Origin: Granulosicoccaceae sp. 1_MG-2023
GTDB taxonomy: Bacteria; Pseudomonadota; Gammaproteobacteria; Granulosicoccales; Granulosicoccaceae
NCBI GenBank assembly: GCA_030546905.1
Contig: JAUOPI010000010.1
Span: forward strand, 62,001 to 126,000
Direction of reading: 5' to 3'
Length of the DNA stretch: 64,000 bases
Of this stretch, positions 18,245 to 28,304 are shown piece by piece; the first letter of the stretch is position 1; each line of letters starts with the position of its first letter. The notes beneath the pieces are model-generated. The model worked only from the letters and a program-made list of their open reading frames with translations, searched no databases and was not told the origin of the DNA. The position numbers were made by a program, and so were the translations under genes.

Positions 18245-20419
18245 TCAGGTCCTTACCTTGTAAAACAGCGCGCCCAGCGGGGGCAGGGAGAGACTGACCG
18301 ATTGCTCGAATCCGCCCCAGGGCACGGGTTCGGTGGGGAGGTTGTCGCCGGGGCTGACGCCTGAGCCGCCGTAGATCGTCGCGTCGGTGTTGAGCAGCTC
18401 GTGCAGTGTGCCCGCCGAGGGAATGCCGATACGGTAGTTTTCGCGCACCACGGGAGTGAAGTTCAGGACCACCACAATATCGTCCTGCTCGTCTTCGCTT
18501 TGCCGGATCAGGCTGACGACGGACTGGTCACAGTCGTCGCAGTCAATCCAGCGGAAACCCTCGGAGACAAAATCAAGGTAGTGCAGGCCCGGTTGTTCCC
18601 GGTAGAGCGTGTTGAGATCGCGGGTCAGTTGCTGCAGACCGGTGTGCCGGGGATTGCTGTCGGGCAGCTCCCAGGACAGGGCGGTTTTGACGTTCCACTC
18701 ACTCCACTGACCGAACTCGTTGCCCATAAACTGCAGCTTCTTGCCCGGATGGGCGTATTGCCAGGCAAACAGCACGCGCAGGTTGGCAAACTTCTGCCAA
18801 TCGTCGCCGGGCATCTTGCTCAGCATGCTGCGTTTCAGGTGTACGACTTCATCGTGTGAGAAAGGCAGGATGAAGTTTTCGGTCCAGGCGTAGATCTGGC
18901 TGAAGGTCAGCTTGTTGTGATGGTATTTGCGGTGAATCGGGTCTTCCTGAAAATAGGTCAGGGTGTCGTTCATCCAACCCATATTCCATTTCATGGAAAA
19001 GCCCAGCCCGCCCAGTTCCACCGGCCGCGAGACCATCGGCCAGGCAGTGGATTCTTCGGCAAAGGTGACAGCGCCGGGGAACAGACCGTGGACGATCTGA
19101 TTCATCTCGCGCAAAAAGGCAATGGCCTCGAGGTTTTCCCGGCCGCCGTAGCGGTTCGGCAGCCAGTCACCGTCTTCGCGTGAGTAATCCAGATAAAGCA
19201 TGGAAGCGACCGCATCGACCCGCAGGCCGTCGATATGGAATTCCTCGAGCCAGTAAACCGCATTGGTCAGCAGGAAGTTGCGCACTTCATTGCGGTCATA
19301 ATCGAAGATCAGCGTGCCCCAGTCGCGGTGCTCGCCTTTGCGCGGGTCGGCGTGTTCGTAGAGCGGCTCGCCGGTAAAGCGCGCCAGGGCGAATTCGTCT
19401 TTGGGGAAATGGCCCGGCACCCAGTCGATAATCACGCCGATACCGGCCTGATGGCAGCGTTCGACAAAGGCGCGGAAGTCGTCCGCCGTGCCGTAGCGGC
19501 TGGTCGGTGCGAAATAACCGCTGACCTGATAGCCCCAGGATTCATCAAGCGGGTGCTCGGAGACCGGCATCAGCTCGATATGGGTGTAGTTGAGATGGCT
19601 GACGTAGGGAATCAGCTGGTCGGCCAGTTCGGTCCAGCTCAGGAAGCTGCCGTCGTCACGCCGGCGCCAGGACCCCGGATGCACTTCGTAGACACTGATC
19701 GGCGCGTGCTGCCAGTCAAAACCGGCGCGTTTTTCCATCCATTGCGTGTCCTGCCAGACGAAATCACTGTCACCTAGGGTGATGGAATGGCTTTCCGGAC
19801 GCAGGCCCATGGCGCGGCCGTAGGGATCGCATTTGAGGGCGATGCCGCCGTGGCGGTTGCGGATCTCGAATTTGTAGTTTTCGCCGCCACCGAGGCCGGG
19901 GATAAAGAGCTCCCAGACGCCGCTGTCACCGAGCACCCGCATGGGGTGGGCCAGTCCGTGCCAGGCATTGAAGTCGCCGACCACGCTGACGCGCTCGACG
20001 CCCGGTGCCCAGACGGCGAAGGCACAGCCGTCCACGCCGTCCACGCAGGTCGGGTGTGCACCGAGAAAACGGTAGGCGTGAAAATGCCGGCCGCAGGCGA
20101 ACAGATCCAGATCCAGCTCACCGGGAACCGGCAGAAAAGTGTAGGGCAGGATGTCGCTGTGGGGGCTTGCGGTGTGTTTTTCCTGCCATTCGATAAGCGG
20201 ATGTGCCGGCACGCTGGCGCTGTCGGCGCGGAGTTCGAAAAGATCGGTGTCTGGCACGCGCTGCATGCTGCCCAGCCCGGCTACGGCGGCGCTTTCGGCC
20301 AGCGGCAAAATGGCCCGGATCAGGGTTTCGCCGTCAGCGCAGGGGTGACACCCGAGAAGGGTATGCGGGTCGTGGTGGCGGCCTTCATTCAGGCGCCTCA
20401 GTTGCTCAGATTCTGTCAT
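18245..20419 (-). CDS. glgB: 1,4-alpha-glucan branching enzyme
   Basis: GlgB (724 residues, GH13) cuts alpha-1,4 chains and makes alpha-1,6 branches. The N-terminal carbohydrate-binding modules are present (DPHTLLGCHP, then ERVSVVGDFNAW), followed by the (beta/alpha)8 barrel with nucleophile D402 in GLRVDAVASMLYLDYSR, the acid Glu in TFAEESTAWPMV, and SHDEVVHLK. Length fits full E. coli-type enzymes (728). Its ATG overlaps the malQ stop by 4 bp and its stop is seven bases from glgA, so all are in one tight operon. Confidence 0.97.
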   Translation of the reverse strand: MTESEQLRRLNEGRHHDPHTLLGCHPCADGETLIRAILPLAESAAVAGLGSMQRVPDTDLFELRADSASVPAHPLIEWQEKHTASPHSDILPYTFLPVPGELDLDLFACGRHFHAYRFLGAHPTCVDGVDGCAFAVWAPGVERVSVVGDFNAWHGLAHPMRVLGDSGVWELFIPGLGGGENYKFEIRNRHGGIALKCDPYGRAMGLRPESHSITLGDSDFVWQDTQWMEKRAGFDWQHAPISVYEVHPGSWRRRDDGSFLSWTELADQLIPYVSHLNYTHIELMPVSEHPLDESWGYQVSGYFAPTSRYGTADDFRAFVERCHQAGIGVIIDWVPGHFPKDEFALARFTGEPLYEHADPRKGEHRDWGTLIFDYDRNEVRNFLLTNAVYWLEEFHIDGLRVDAVASMLYLDYSREDGDWLPNRYGGRENLEAIAFLREMNQIVHGLFPGAVTFAEESTAWPMVSRPVELGGLGFSMKWNMGWMNDTLTYFQEDPIHRKYHHNKLTFSQIYAWTENFILPFSHDEVVHLKRSMLSKMPGDDWQKFANLRVLFAWQYAHPGKKLQFMGNEFGQWSEWNVKTALSWELPDSNPRHTGLQQLTRDLNTLYREQPGLHYLDFVSEGFRWIDCDDCDQSVVSLIRQSEDEQDDIVVVLNFTPVVRENYRIGIPSAGTLHELLNTDATIYGGSGVSPGDNLPTEPVPWGGFEQSVSLSLPPLGALFYKVRT

Positions 20420-21786
20420 GAAATAAGTCGTCCGCTGTCGGCCACACGTTGTCGTATGTGCGCTGCCAGCTCAGTTGTCAGGTCAGCGGCGTTGACTTGC
20501 CACTGCCAGTTGTTTTCGGTGGTGCCGGGTGTGTTCATGCGTGCCTCACTGCCCAGGCCGAGCAGGTCCTGTAAGGGAATAACGGCCAGATTCGCGCGGC
20601 TGTTCAGTGCTGTGGCGATCATGCTGTCGGTGACCTGCGACGGGTCGTCTGTGCCAAGTCGTTGCATGACATGTGCCTGAGTGCCTTCATCGAGGCTGTC
20701 GAACCAGCCGCGGGTGGTGTCATTGTCGTGTGTCCCGGTGTAGGCCACTGTTGCCGGCGTCATGTTTTCGGGTTTGTGCGGGTTGTCTTCGAAGGCATCG
20801 AAGGAGAACTGCAGCACGGCCATGCCGGGCAGGCCGAACTGCTCGCGCAGTGCATTGACCTCCGGGGTGATGACGCCCAGATCCTCGGCCACCAGCGGCA
20901 TATCGCCCATCTGTTCGCGGAAGGTCTGTAAGAGCGCGGCGCCGGGCACTTTGCTCCAGTGGCCTTCCACCGCCGTGGGGCAGGCGGCGTCGATTTCCCA
21001 GACCGATTCGAGGCCGCGGAAATGATCAATGCGCACCAGATCAAACCAGCTGAAGTGAATCTTCAGGCGCTCGACCCACCAGTCAAAGCCGGCGCTTTGC
21101 AGGGCCTCCCAATCGTATTGCGGATTGCCCCAGCGCTGACCGGTCTCGGAGAAATAGTCCGGCGGTACACCGGCGACCACGTCCGGCTGGCCGGCGTCGT
21201 TCAGCTTGAAGTAGGCGCGGTGCGCCCAGACGTCGGCGCTGTCATGGGCGACGAAGATCGGCATATCGCCGAAAATGGCAATGCCGCGGCGGTTGGCTTC
21301 GTGGCGCACTTCAGCCCAGCGAGTGAACAGCTTGCACTGTTGCGCGGCAACCGCGTCTATGGCCGCGCGGTGCTGGTCGCAGAACGCCGCCAGCGCTTCG
21401 GGCTGGCGGTCGCGCAGTGGTGCGGGCCAGTCGAACCAGGGTGCGTTGTCAAAGTGCTTTTTCAGCACGGCAAACTGACAGTAGTCCTCCAGCCACCAGC
21501 GCTGGGCGGTTTTGAACCGGCTCAGGGCGGTTTCGTCGGCGGGCGCGGCGTCGCTGTCGTCGAACAGCGCGGGATTGATGGCAAAGGCAGAATCGCACAG
21601 ATAGGGTGAACCACCGGCCTGCGGCACGCCGATCGGCAATACCTGCCAGAGCGCAATGCCGCTGTCGGCCAGAAAATCGAGCCAGGCCCGCGCTGCATCT
21701 GAAATCCTGCCGCCCGGCAGGGAAGTCGGGTGGAGCAGGATACCTGCCTGACGGGTGCCGGTGATGTTTCTGTCGATGCCGTTCAT
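20416..21786 (-). CDS. malQ: 4-alpha-glucanotransferase (amylomaltase), short form
   Basis: MalQ (456 residues, GH77) disproportionates malto-oligosaccharides. GH77 blocks are visible: GILLHPTSLPGG at the start, then GGSPYLCDSAFAINP, the nucleophile D254 in VRIDHFRGLESVWEI, VAEDLGVITPEV with the acid Glu, and TGTHDNDTTRGW. At 456 residues it is shorter than E. coli MalQ (about 690) and resembles the compact Thermus-type enzyme of about 500. First gene of the glycogen operon; GAGG about nine bases before the ATG. In this context it probably recycles the short oligosaccharides left by GlgP. Confidence 0.92.
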   Translation of the reverse strand: MNGIDRNITGTRQAGILLHPTSLPGGRISDAARAWLDFLADSGIALWQVLPIGVPQAGGSPYLCDSAFAINPALFDDSDAAPADETALSRFKTAQRWWLEDYCQFAVLKKHFDNAPWFDWPAPLRDRQPEALAAFCDQHRAAIDAVAAQQCKLFTRWAEVRHEANRRGIAIFGDMPIFVAHDSADVWAHRAYFKLNDAGQPDVVAGVPPDYFSETGQRWGNPQYDWEALQSAGFDWWVERLKIHFSWFDLVRIDHFRGLESVWEIDAACPTAVEGHWSKVPGAALLQTFREQMGDMPLVAEDLGVITPEVNALREQFGLPGMAVLQFSFDAFEDNPHKPENMTPATVAYTGTHDNDTTRGWFDSLDEGTQAHVMQRLGTDDPSQVTDSMIATALNSRANLAVIPLQDLLGLGSEARMNTPGTTENNWQWQVNAADLTTELAAHIRQRVADSGRLIS

Positions 21787-21936
21787 CTGCTCATCCTCGC
21801 CGCGATGTACTGCTGTGGTTGTTCCGTCTATTGCAATAAAAGCACATTTTTGTGCAGCGTATCAAAATAAACCGGCCGGCGTCGCGGCAAGCGGCTGACT
21901 CGTCGTGCGGTGTCCTGTCGGGGCGGTGATGACGTG

Positions 21937-21966
21937 CTGTCAGCAAACGGCATTTCGTCGTAGACT
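21937..21966 (+). promoter_or_regulatory. putative glgC promoter
   Basis: CTGTCA (21937-21942) and TAGACT (21961-21966) are spaced 18 bp and match four bases each of the sigma-70 consensus. They lie in the 254-bp divergent region between malQ and glgC. The ten bases TAGACTCAGC recur upstream of parE (41561-41570). Confidence 0.4.
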
Positions 21967-22040
21967 CAGCTCAGAAGGTGCAGAAAGGCGTGGCTGTATG
22001 CGCCCTGCTGCTGACAGTTTCCAACCACAAGGGTGATGTT

Positions 22041-23318
22041 ATGCAGAATGAGGGACAATCTAACCCCGAGCGCTTTGTATCACGACTTACGCGTCAGACA
22101 CTGGCTTTGGTGCTGGCCGGCGGTCGTGGCTCCAGGCTGAAAAATCTCACCGACTGGCGGGCCAAGCCGGGCGTGCCTTTCGGCGGTAAATTCCGCATTA
22201 TCGATTTCGCCTTATCCAACTGCCTTAACAGTGGCATTCGCAAGATGGGCGTGCTGACGCAGTACAAATCGGACTCCCTGATCCGTCACGTGCAGAACGG
22301 TTGGGGCTTTATGCGCAGCGATATCGGCGAGTTCGTGCACATCATTCCGGCCCAGCAGCGCCTGCAGGAAGACTGGTATCAGGGCACTGCCGATGCCATT
22401 TACCAGAACCTCGATATTATCCGCAGTCACAATCCGGAATATGTGCTGGTGCTGGCCGGTGACCATATCTACAAAATGGATTATGGCCCGATGCTGGCCG
22501 ATCATGTGGCCAATGAGGCGGACCTGACCATCGGCTGTATTGAAGTCAGCCGTGAAGAGGCCAAAGGCTTCGGTGTGATGGGTACGGACGATGAGCGGCG
22601 GATCCGCTCGTTCTGCGAAAAGCCCGAAGACCCGCCGACCATCCCGGGCCGGCCGGATACTTCGCTGGCCTCGATGGGCATCTACATTTTCAACACCCGT
22701 TTTCTTTATGAACAGTTAATCCGCGATGCGGATACCAGCGGCTCCAGCCGTGATTTCGGCAAGGATATAATCCCCCGTGTGATTGAGAACTACCGCGTTT
22801 TTGCCTATCCGTTTATGGACATGCAAAGCGGGCAGCAGGCCTACTGGCGTGATGTGGGTACCGTTGATGCCTATTGGGCGGCCAATCTCGAGCTGGCCGG
22901 CGTCAATCCGGAGCTGAATCTTTACGACAAAGACTGGCCGATCTGGACCTTTCAGGAGCAGGTACCGCCGGCCAAGTTTGTGTTTGATGACGACAACCGC
23001 CGTGGTCAGGCCATCGACTCGCTGGTTTCCGGCGGCGTGGTCGTGTCAGGCGCCACGGTCAAACGCTCCCTCTTGTCGACCAATGTGCGCTGCAACTCCT
23101 ATGCGGTGATCAAAGACAGCGTATTACTGCCGGAGGTGAACGTGGGCCGCGGTGCGCGGATCTCTCGGGCAATCATCGATAAAGGCGTGATCATTCCGGA
23201 GAATATGGTCATAGGCGAGGATCCGGAAAAAGACCGCGAGCGCTTTCATGTCACGCCCGGTGGTGTGGTGCTGGTAACCGGCGAAATGCTGGGACAGCAG
23301 TTGCATTTTTCCCGCTGA
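22041..23318 (+). CDS. glgC: glucose-1-phosphate adenylyltransferase (ADP-glucose synthase)
   Basis: GlgC makes ADP-glucose from ATP and glucose-1-phosphate, the regulated first step of glycogen synthesis. The nucleotidyltransferase signature [36 protein letters not shown] is present (only key parts named: GGRGSRL, PFGGK), with [15 protein letters not shown] and the C-terminal left-handed beta-helix that carries the allosteric site. An upstream ATG at 21978 is possible, but AAGGGTGA seven bases before ATG 22041 supports this start and gives 425 residues, close to E. coli (431). The gene is divergent from the malQ-glgB-glgA-glgP operon. Confidence 0.96.
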   Translation: MQNEGQSNPERFVSRLTRQTLALVLAGGRGSRLKNLTDWRAKPGVPFGGKFRIIDFALSNCLNSGIRKMGVLTQYKSDSLIRHVQNGWGFMRSDIGEFVHIIPAQQRLQEDWYQGTADAIYQNLDIIRSHNPEYVLVLAGDHIYKMDYGPMLADHVANEADLTIGCIEVSREEAKGFGVMGTDDERRIRSFCEKPEDPPTIPGRPDTSLASMGIYIFNTRFLYEQLIRDADTSGSSRDFGKDIIPRVIENYRVFAYPFMDMQSGQQAYWRDVGTVDAYWAANLELAGVNPELNLYDKDWPIWTFQEQVPPAKFVFDDDNRRGQAIDSLVSGGVVVSGATVKRSLLSTNVRCNSYAVIKDSVLLPEVNVGRGARISRAIIDKGVIIPENMVIGEDPEKDRERFHVTPGGVVLVTGEMLGQQLHFSR

Positions 23319-23338
23319 GCCGGATGTCTGTCCGCACA

Positions 23339-23377
23339 GGCCGGCGCGCACCGTCGCCGGCCAGACTCTGATTTTTT
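23339..23377 (+). terminator. probable terminator after glgC
   Basis: An 8-bp perfect stem (23339-23346 with 23355-23362) is followed ten bases later by a run of six T. The spacing is longer than usual, so efficiency is uncertain. Confidence 0.5.
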
Positions 23378-23571
23378 CGTGCCGCTGCATTGTATTTTTC
23401 AATGCAAAGAATAGATCCCGTGCAGGGCAGGGCCTGTGTTTTCGTGTCTGCCGCCGGGGCTTTGAAAAGTGCCCGAAAATCAGCGGCTCACGGCCATTGA
23501 GGCGCGCGCAAATCTCTGTTTTGACAACAACTTGACGTGCGCTGCCGTCAGCTCCGGTGCTGTAATAAGAA

Positions 23572-23600
23572 TGGACTTTAGATGACCAAATTTTTATAAT
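23572..23600 (+). promoter_or_regulatory. probable sigma-70 promoter of the nqr operon
   Basis: TGGACT (23572-23577), a 17-bp spacer and a perfect TATAAT (23595-23600) lie 43 bp before the nqrA start. The rest of the 325-bp gap after glgC (23319-23643) holds only the glgC terminator and no gene that I can support. A nearer consensus TTGACA at 23521-23526 has no matching -10. Confidence 0.65.
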
Positions 23601-23643
23601 CGAACGGATAACTTTCTACTTCCACTAACCTTCCACATGCCTC

Positions 23644-24978
23644 ATGAAAATTAAAAACGGATTGAACATTCCGGTTTCCGGGGTGCCTGAGCAGAAGATC
23701 CACGATGGCCCGAAAGTGTCGTCGGTTGCGATTTTAGGTCGGGATTTCAACGGTTTAAAACCGTCCATGATGGTCAGCGAAGGCGATCACGTTAAGATTG
23801 GTGATCCGCTGTTTGTTGATAAGAAGAATCCGGGCGCGAAATTCACTTCGCCCGGTGCCGGAACCGTCAGGGCCATAAACCGTGGTCATCAACGTGTCCT
23901 GCAGTCGGTGGTCATCGATCTGGATGAAGACGAAGAATATGTCGACTTCACTCAGTACGAGGCCTCCTCGCTGGACACGCTCAGTGGCGAACAGGTCCGC
24001 GAACTCCTGCAGGAGTCCGGCGCCTGGACAACACTGCGCACCCGCCCGTACAGCAAGGTCCCGAAAACCGATTCCACACCACACTCACTTTTCATCACTG
24101 CAATCGATACCCGTCCGCTGGCCGCCGATCCGACGGTGATCATCGGCGAAGATCCTGAAGCGTTCATCAATGGCGTGCGTGTGCTGCGTCACCTGACCGA
24201 AGGCAAGATCTTCATCACTCAGGCCGAAGGTGCATCACTGCCGTCGGTGGATGTGAAAGGCGTTGAGACTCACAGCTTCAGTGGTCCGCATCCGGCAGGT
24301 CTGGCCGGTACCGCGATTCACTGCCTGGATCCGGTCGGTGCCGGTAAAACGGTCTGGCATATCGGCTATCAGGACGTTATGTCCATCGGTCGTTTGTTTA
24401 CCACCGGTCGCCTGAACCTGAGCAAAGTCATCTCACTGGCCGGCCCGATGGTCAAAGAGCCGCGTCTGGTGCGCACCCGTGAAGGTGCCAGCACTGACGA
24501 TCTGATCGCCGGTCAGATTAACGATGGTTCCGTACGCGTGATCTCCGGTTCCATTCTGGCCGGTTTCCGTGCCAATGGCTGGAGTGCGTATCTGGGTCGT
24601 TACAACAACCAGGTCTCTGTGCTGCAGGAAGGCCAGGAACGTACCTTCATGCACTGGGTGCGCCCGGGCCTGAAATGGTTCTCCTTCCTGAACGTGTTTA
24701 CTTCCCGCCTCGATTCCTACCCCCTGACAACCTCGCAGAACGGCAGCCGCCGCGCGATGGTGCCGATCGGCTCTTACGAAGACGTGATGCCGCTGGATAT
24801 TCTGGCCACACCGCTGCTGCGTTCGCTGCTGGTCCGCGACACAGACACCGCGCAAAAGCTCGGCGCGCTGGAGCTCGATGAAGAGGATCTCTCTCTTTGC
24901 ACGTTTGTTTGTCACAGTAAGTACGAGTACGGCCCGGCGCTGCGTGCCTGTCTCGAAATTATTGAGAGGGAAGGCTAA
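23644..24978 (+). CDS. nqrA: Na+-translocating NADH:quinone reductase subunit A
   Basis: NqrA (444 residues) is the peripheral subunit of the Na+-NQR complex on the cytoplasmic face. It starts with the typical [19 protein letters not shown] and has the lipoyl/RnfC-like region ([30 protein letters not shown], quoted in part). Length equals the Vibrio subunit (446). No clear Shine-Dalgarno is seen before the ATG. The stop overlaps the nqrB start by one base (TAATG), so translation is coupled. First gene of nqrABCDEF-apbE-nqrM. Confidence 0.97.
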   Translation: MKIKNGLNIPVSGVPEQKIHDGPKVSSVAILGRDFNGLKPSMMVSEGDHVKIGDPLFVDKKNPGAKFTSPGAGTVRAINRGHQRVLQSVVIDLDEDEEYVDFTQYEASSLDTLSGEQVRELLQESGAWTTLRTRPYSKVPKTDSTPHSLFITAIDTRPLAADPTVIIGEDPEAFINGVRVLRHLTEGKIFITQAEGASLPSVDVKGVETHSFSGPHPAGLAGTAIHCLDPVGAGKTVWHIGYQDVMSIGRLFTTGRLNLSKVISLAGPMVKEPRLVRTREGASTDDLIAGQINDGSVRVISGSILAGFRANGWSAYLGRYNNQVSVLQEGQERTFMHWVRPGLKWFSFLNVFTSRLDSYPLTTSQNGSRRAMVPIGSYEDVMPLDILATPLLRSLLVRDTDTAQKLGALELDEEDLSLCTFVCHSKYEYGPALRACLEIIEREG

Positions 24979-26186
24979 TGTTGAGAAAACTGCTTGATAG
25001 TATCGGTCCGTCCTTTCACGAAGGCGGTAAATTCGAGCGCTTTTATATCCTTTACGAGGCAGTCGATACGCTGCTTTACAGTCCGCCGGAAACCACGCCG
25101 CACGCGCCTCATGCACGTGATGCGATGGACCTCAAGCGGGTTATGGGTTACGTCTGGCTTGCGACCTTCCCGGTTATCCTGATGGCGTGCTGGAACACCG
25201 GCTTTCAGGCCAACTCGGCCATGGCTGCCATGGGCACCGGTGAGCTCGAAGGCTGGCGCGGTGCGTTGCTCGGCGGGATCGGTTATGACCCGGCCAGCTT
25301 CTTCGCCAACTTCCTGCACGGGCTGACGTACTTTCTGCCGATATACCTGACCACCTTTATCGTGGGCGGTCTGGCTGAGGTGGTGTTCTCGTTTGTCCGC
25401 GGCCACGAAGTCAACGAAGGTTTCTTCGTTACCTCTATTCTCTACACCCTGACCATGCCGCCTTCCATCCCGCTGTGGATGGTCAGCCTGGGCATCATCT
25501 TCGGTGTGGTGATCGGTAAAGAAGTCTTCGGTGGTACCGGTAAGAACTTCCTCAACCCGGCACTGGTCGGTCGTGCATTTCTGTTCTTCGCCTATCCGGC
25601 TGCGATTTCCGGTGACAGCGTCTGGGTCGCCGCTGACGGCTACTCCGGTGCGACACCGCTGGCCGCTGCCGCTGCCGGCGGTATGGAGCAGGTTGCGGCA
25701 GGTGGCTATTCCTGGTTTGACGCCTTTATCGGTTTTATTCCCGGTTCCATCGGCGAGACCTCAACACTGGCCATCCTGATCGGCGGTGCGATGTTGCTGA
25801 TCACCCGTATTGCCAGCTGGCGCATCGTCAGTGGTGTCTTCATCGGTATGGTTGCCACATCGTTGTTGCTCAACCTGATCGGCAGTGACACCAACCCGAT
25901 GTTCTCCATGCCTTTCTGGTGGCATCTGGTTACCGGTGGATTTGCCTTCGGCATGATCTTCATGGCGACAGATCCGGTTACCGCTGCCCACACCAACGCA
26001 GGTCGCTGGTGGTTCGGGATACTGATCGGTTTCATGGTGGTGATGATCCGTGTTGTGAACCCGGCTTATCCGGAAGGCATGATGCTGGCCATCCTGTTCG
26101 CAAATATTTTTGCGCCGCTTATTGATCACTTTGTCGTTCAGGCCAACGTCCGTCGTCGCCTGAAACGCCAAACACAGCGGGCGTGA
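24978..26186 (+). CDS. nqrB: Na+-NQR subunit B, covalent FMN membrane subunit
   Basis: NqrB (402 residues) is the main sodium-channel subunit with about ten transmembrane helices and bound riboflavin. The FMN attachment motif SGAT is present with acceptor Thr226 (Ser223-Gly-Ala-Thr). Blocks typical of the NqrB/RnfD family include [24 protein letters not shown] (in part) and [17 protein letters not shown] (in part). ApbE, encoded downstream in the operon, should attach the FMN. It overlaps nqrA by one base and is followed by nqrC after 11 bp. Confidence 0.97.
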   Translation: MLRKLLDSIGPSFHEGGKFERFYILYEAVDTLLYSPPETTPHAPHARDAMDLKRVMGYVWLATFPVILMACWNTGFQANSAMAAMGTGELEGWRGALLGGIGYDPASFFANFLHGLTYFLPIYLTTFIVGGLAEVVFSFVRGHEVNEGFFVTSILYTLTMPPSIPLWMVSLGIIFGVVIGKEVFGGTGKNFLNPALVGRAFLFFAYPAAISGDSVWVAADGYSGATPLAAAAAGGMEQVAAGGYSWFDAFIGFIPGSIGETSTLAILIGGAMLLITRIASWRIVSGVFIGMVATSLLLNLIGSDTNPMFSMPFWWHLVTGGFAFGMIFMATDPVTAAHTNAGRWWFGILIGFMVVMIRVVNPAYPEGMMLAILFANIFAPLIDHFVVQANVRRRLKRQTQRA

Positions 26187-26197
26187 GGTGAAATGAA

Positions 26198-26986
26198 ATG
26201 GGATTTCTGAAAAAACTTTTTGATATGCCGAACGACAGCCGGGTCAAAACCGTCCTGGTTGCGTTTCTGCTCTGTCTGGTTTGTTCGCTGCTGGTGTCGA
26301 CCGCTGCGGTGGCGCTGCGCCCCGTGCAAGAGGCAAACAAGCTGGCCGATAAACGCCGCAACATTCTGGAAATTGCCGGAATGATGCAGGAAGGCGCTGA
26401 CGTCAACGAGCTGTTCAAACAAATCGAACCGCGCGTGATTGATCTGGACACCGGTGAATACGTCGATGACGTTGACGCTACTGCCTATGACCAACGCAAA
26501 GCGTCCAAGGATCCGGCACAGAGTAAAGCGCTGGCTTCTGACGAAGATATCGCCTCGATCCGCCGCCGTGCTGATAAGGCGACGGTCTACCTGGTGCGCA
26601 ACGGCGATGAGGTTGAAACCATTATCCTGCCGGTTCACGGTTATGGTCTCTGGTCAACCATGTACGGCTTTATGGCGCTGGAAGGCGATGGCCAGACGGT
26701 CAAGGGTTTCGGTTTCTACGAGCAGGCTGAAACTCCCGGACTCGGTGGCGAAGTGGACAACCCCAACTGGAAAGCCCTGTGGCACGGTAAACAGGTCTAT
26801 GACGAGAACGGCAACGTCGCCTTGCAGGTCATCAAAGGCTCTGTCGGTGACGCTACGCCGGATCCGGAACACAAGGTTGACGGTCTGGCCGGTGCCAGTC
26901 TGACCAGCCGCGGTGTATCCAATCTCGTTAAGTACTGGTTGGGCGAGCGCGGCTTCAAACCATTCCTCGAACAATTCAAGGGGTAA
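26198..26986 (+). CDS. nqrC: Na+-NQR subunit C, FMN-binding, Ser at the acceptor position
   Basis: NqrC (262 residues) has one N-terminal membrane helix (VLVAFLLCLVCSLLVSTAAVAL) and a periplasmic FMN_bind domain carrying covalent FMN. The acceptor motif reads DGLAGASLTS, with Ser234 where most relatives have Thr (SGAT). The codon is AGT. ApbE can in principle esterify Ser as well as Thr, so the subunit may be functional; see findings. The start is chosen at ATG 26198, eight bases after GAGGTGAA. It is followed by nqrD after three bases. Confidence 0.95.
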   Translation: MGFLKKLFDMPNDSRVKTVLVAFLLCLVCSLLVSTAAVALRPVQEANKLADKRRNILEIAGMMQEGADVNELFKQIEPRVIDLDTGEYVDDVDATAYDQRKASKDPAQSKALASDEDIASIRRRADKATVYLVRNGDEVETIILPVHGYGLWSTMYGFMALEGDGQTVKGFGFYEQAETPGLGGEVDNPNWKALWHGKQVYDENGNVALQVIKGSVGDATPDPEHKVDGLAGASLTSRGVSNLVKYWLGERGFKPFLEQFKG

Positions 26987-26989
26987 TCT

Positions 26990-27652
26990 ATGGACGCTGA
27001 AATCAAAAAGAATCTTGTCGACCCGTTGGTCGATAACAACCCGATTACGTGGCAGATTCTGGGGATCTGTTCGGCGCTGGCGGTAACAACCTCCATGAAC
27101 ACGGCTTTGCTCATGTCGCTGGCCCTGACCACGGTTGTTGCGCTGTCGAACTTCTCCATCAGTCTGGTGCGGGATCACACGCCGGGCAGCATCCGCATTA
27201 TCGTGCAGATGATCATCATCGCCTCGCTGGTTATTATCGTTGACCAGTTTATGCGTGCTTATGCCTTCGATACGGCTAAAAAGCTGTCGGTCTTCGTTGG
27301 CCTGATCATCACCAACTGTATCGTTATGGGACGTGCCGAAGCCTATGCCATGTCGCATGGTCCGAAGCTGAGCTTCTTTGACGGTCTCGGTAACGGTCTG
27401 GGCTACAGCCTGGTGCTGCTGATCGTGGCCTTTATCCGTGAGCTTTTCGGTGCAGGATCACTGTTCGGTGTGCAGATCTTCGAACTGACGAAAGACGGTG
27501 GCTGGTATCAGTCAAACGGTTTGTTGCTGTTGCCGCCGAGTGCGTTTTTCATCATCGGTCTGCTGATCTGGGTTATCCGTACTTTCAAACCTGCTCAGGT
27601 TGAACAGCCCACATTTCGTATTCACGAAGAAATTAACCCGCAATTGGTGTAA
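26990..27652 (+). CDS. nqrD: Na+-NQR subunit D
   Basis: NqrD (220 residues) is a six-helix membrane subunit. The conserved [17 protein letters not shown] holds the Cys that, with the matching Cys of NqrE, ligates the intramembrane iron centre. The N-terminus is [20 protein letters not shown]. An AAGGGG ribosome-binding site overlaps the end of nqrC. It is six bases from nqrE. Confidence 0.97.
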   Translation: MDAEIKKNLVDPLVDNNPITWQILGICSALAVTTSMNTALLMSLALTTVVALSNFSISLVRDHTPGSIRIIVQMIIIASLVIIVDQFMRAYAFDTAKKLSVFVGLIITNCIVMGRAEAYAMSHGPKLSFFDGLGNGLGYSLVLLIVAFIRELFGAGSLFGVQIFELTKDGGWYQSNGLLLLPPSAFFIIGLLIWVIRTFKPAQVEQPTFRIHEEINPQLV

Positions 27653-27658
27653 TCGATT

Positions 27659-28267
27659 ATGGAAGCACTGCTCAGTTTGTTTGTGAAGTCCGTGTTTATC
27701 GAAAACATGGCACTGTCATTCTTCCTCGGAATGTGCACTTTTATTGCGATCTCGAAGAAGATAGAAACGGCGATTGGTTTGGGTATCGCGGTGGTGGTTG
27801 TACAGAGCATCACCGTGCCGGCCAATAACCTGATCCTCAATTACCTCCTGAAAGAAGACGCGCTCGGCTGGCTCGGTATTTACGGCGTCGATCTGACCTT
27901 CGTCGGTCTCATCAGCTACATCGGTGTGATCGCGGCGATCGTGCAGATCCTCGAGATGTTTCTCGATCGCTTCGTGCCGTCACTGTATGCCGCGCTTGGT
28001 GTGTTCCTGCCGCTGATTACGGTTAACTGCGCAATCCTCGGTGGTTCTCTTTTCATGGTGGAGCGTGACTACGATTTCGCTCAGAGCGTGGTGTACGGCA
28101 TCGGTTCCGGCTTGGGCTGGGCACTGGCCATCACCGCCCTGGCCGGTGTGCGTGAGAAGCTCAAGTACAGCGATGTGCCTGCGGGTCTGCAGGGGCTGGG
28201 CATCACCTTTATTACGGTGGGTCTGATGTCGCTGGGCTTTATGGCCTTCTCCGGCATCCAGCTCTGA
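27659..28267 (+). CDS. nqrE: Na+-NQR subunit E
   Basis: NqrE (202 residues) is the inverted-topology partner of NqrD with six membrane helices. It starts [20 protein letters not shown] and contains [15 protein letters not shown], whose Cys is the second ligand pair of the iron centre. It shares the family fold with RnfE/RnfA. It is followed by nqrF after 37 bp, the longest spacer among nqrA-nqrF. Confidence 0.97.
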   Translation: MEALLSLFVKSVFIENMALSFFLGMCTFIAISKKIETAIGLGIAVVVVQSITVPANNLILNYLLKEDALGWLGIYGVDLTFVGLISYIGVIAAIVQILEMFLDRFVPSLYAALGVFLPLITVNCAILGGSLFMVERDYDFAQSVVYGIGSGLGWALAITALAGVREKLKYSDVPAGLQGLGITFITVGLMSLGFMAFSGIQL

Positions 28268-28304
28268 TCGGGCACGTAATTTCACTACAGGATGGTACTT
28301 ACAC

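Noticed and set aside
23521-23526. Consensus TTGACA as the nqr promoter -35
   Set aside because: No -10-like sequence lies 15-19 bp downstream; the TATAAT at 23595 pairs better with TGGACT at 23572.
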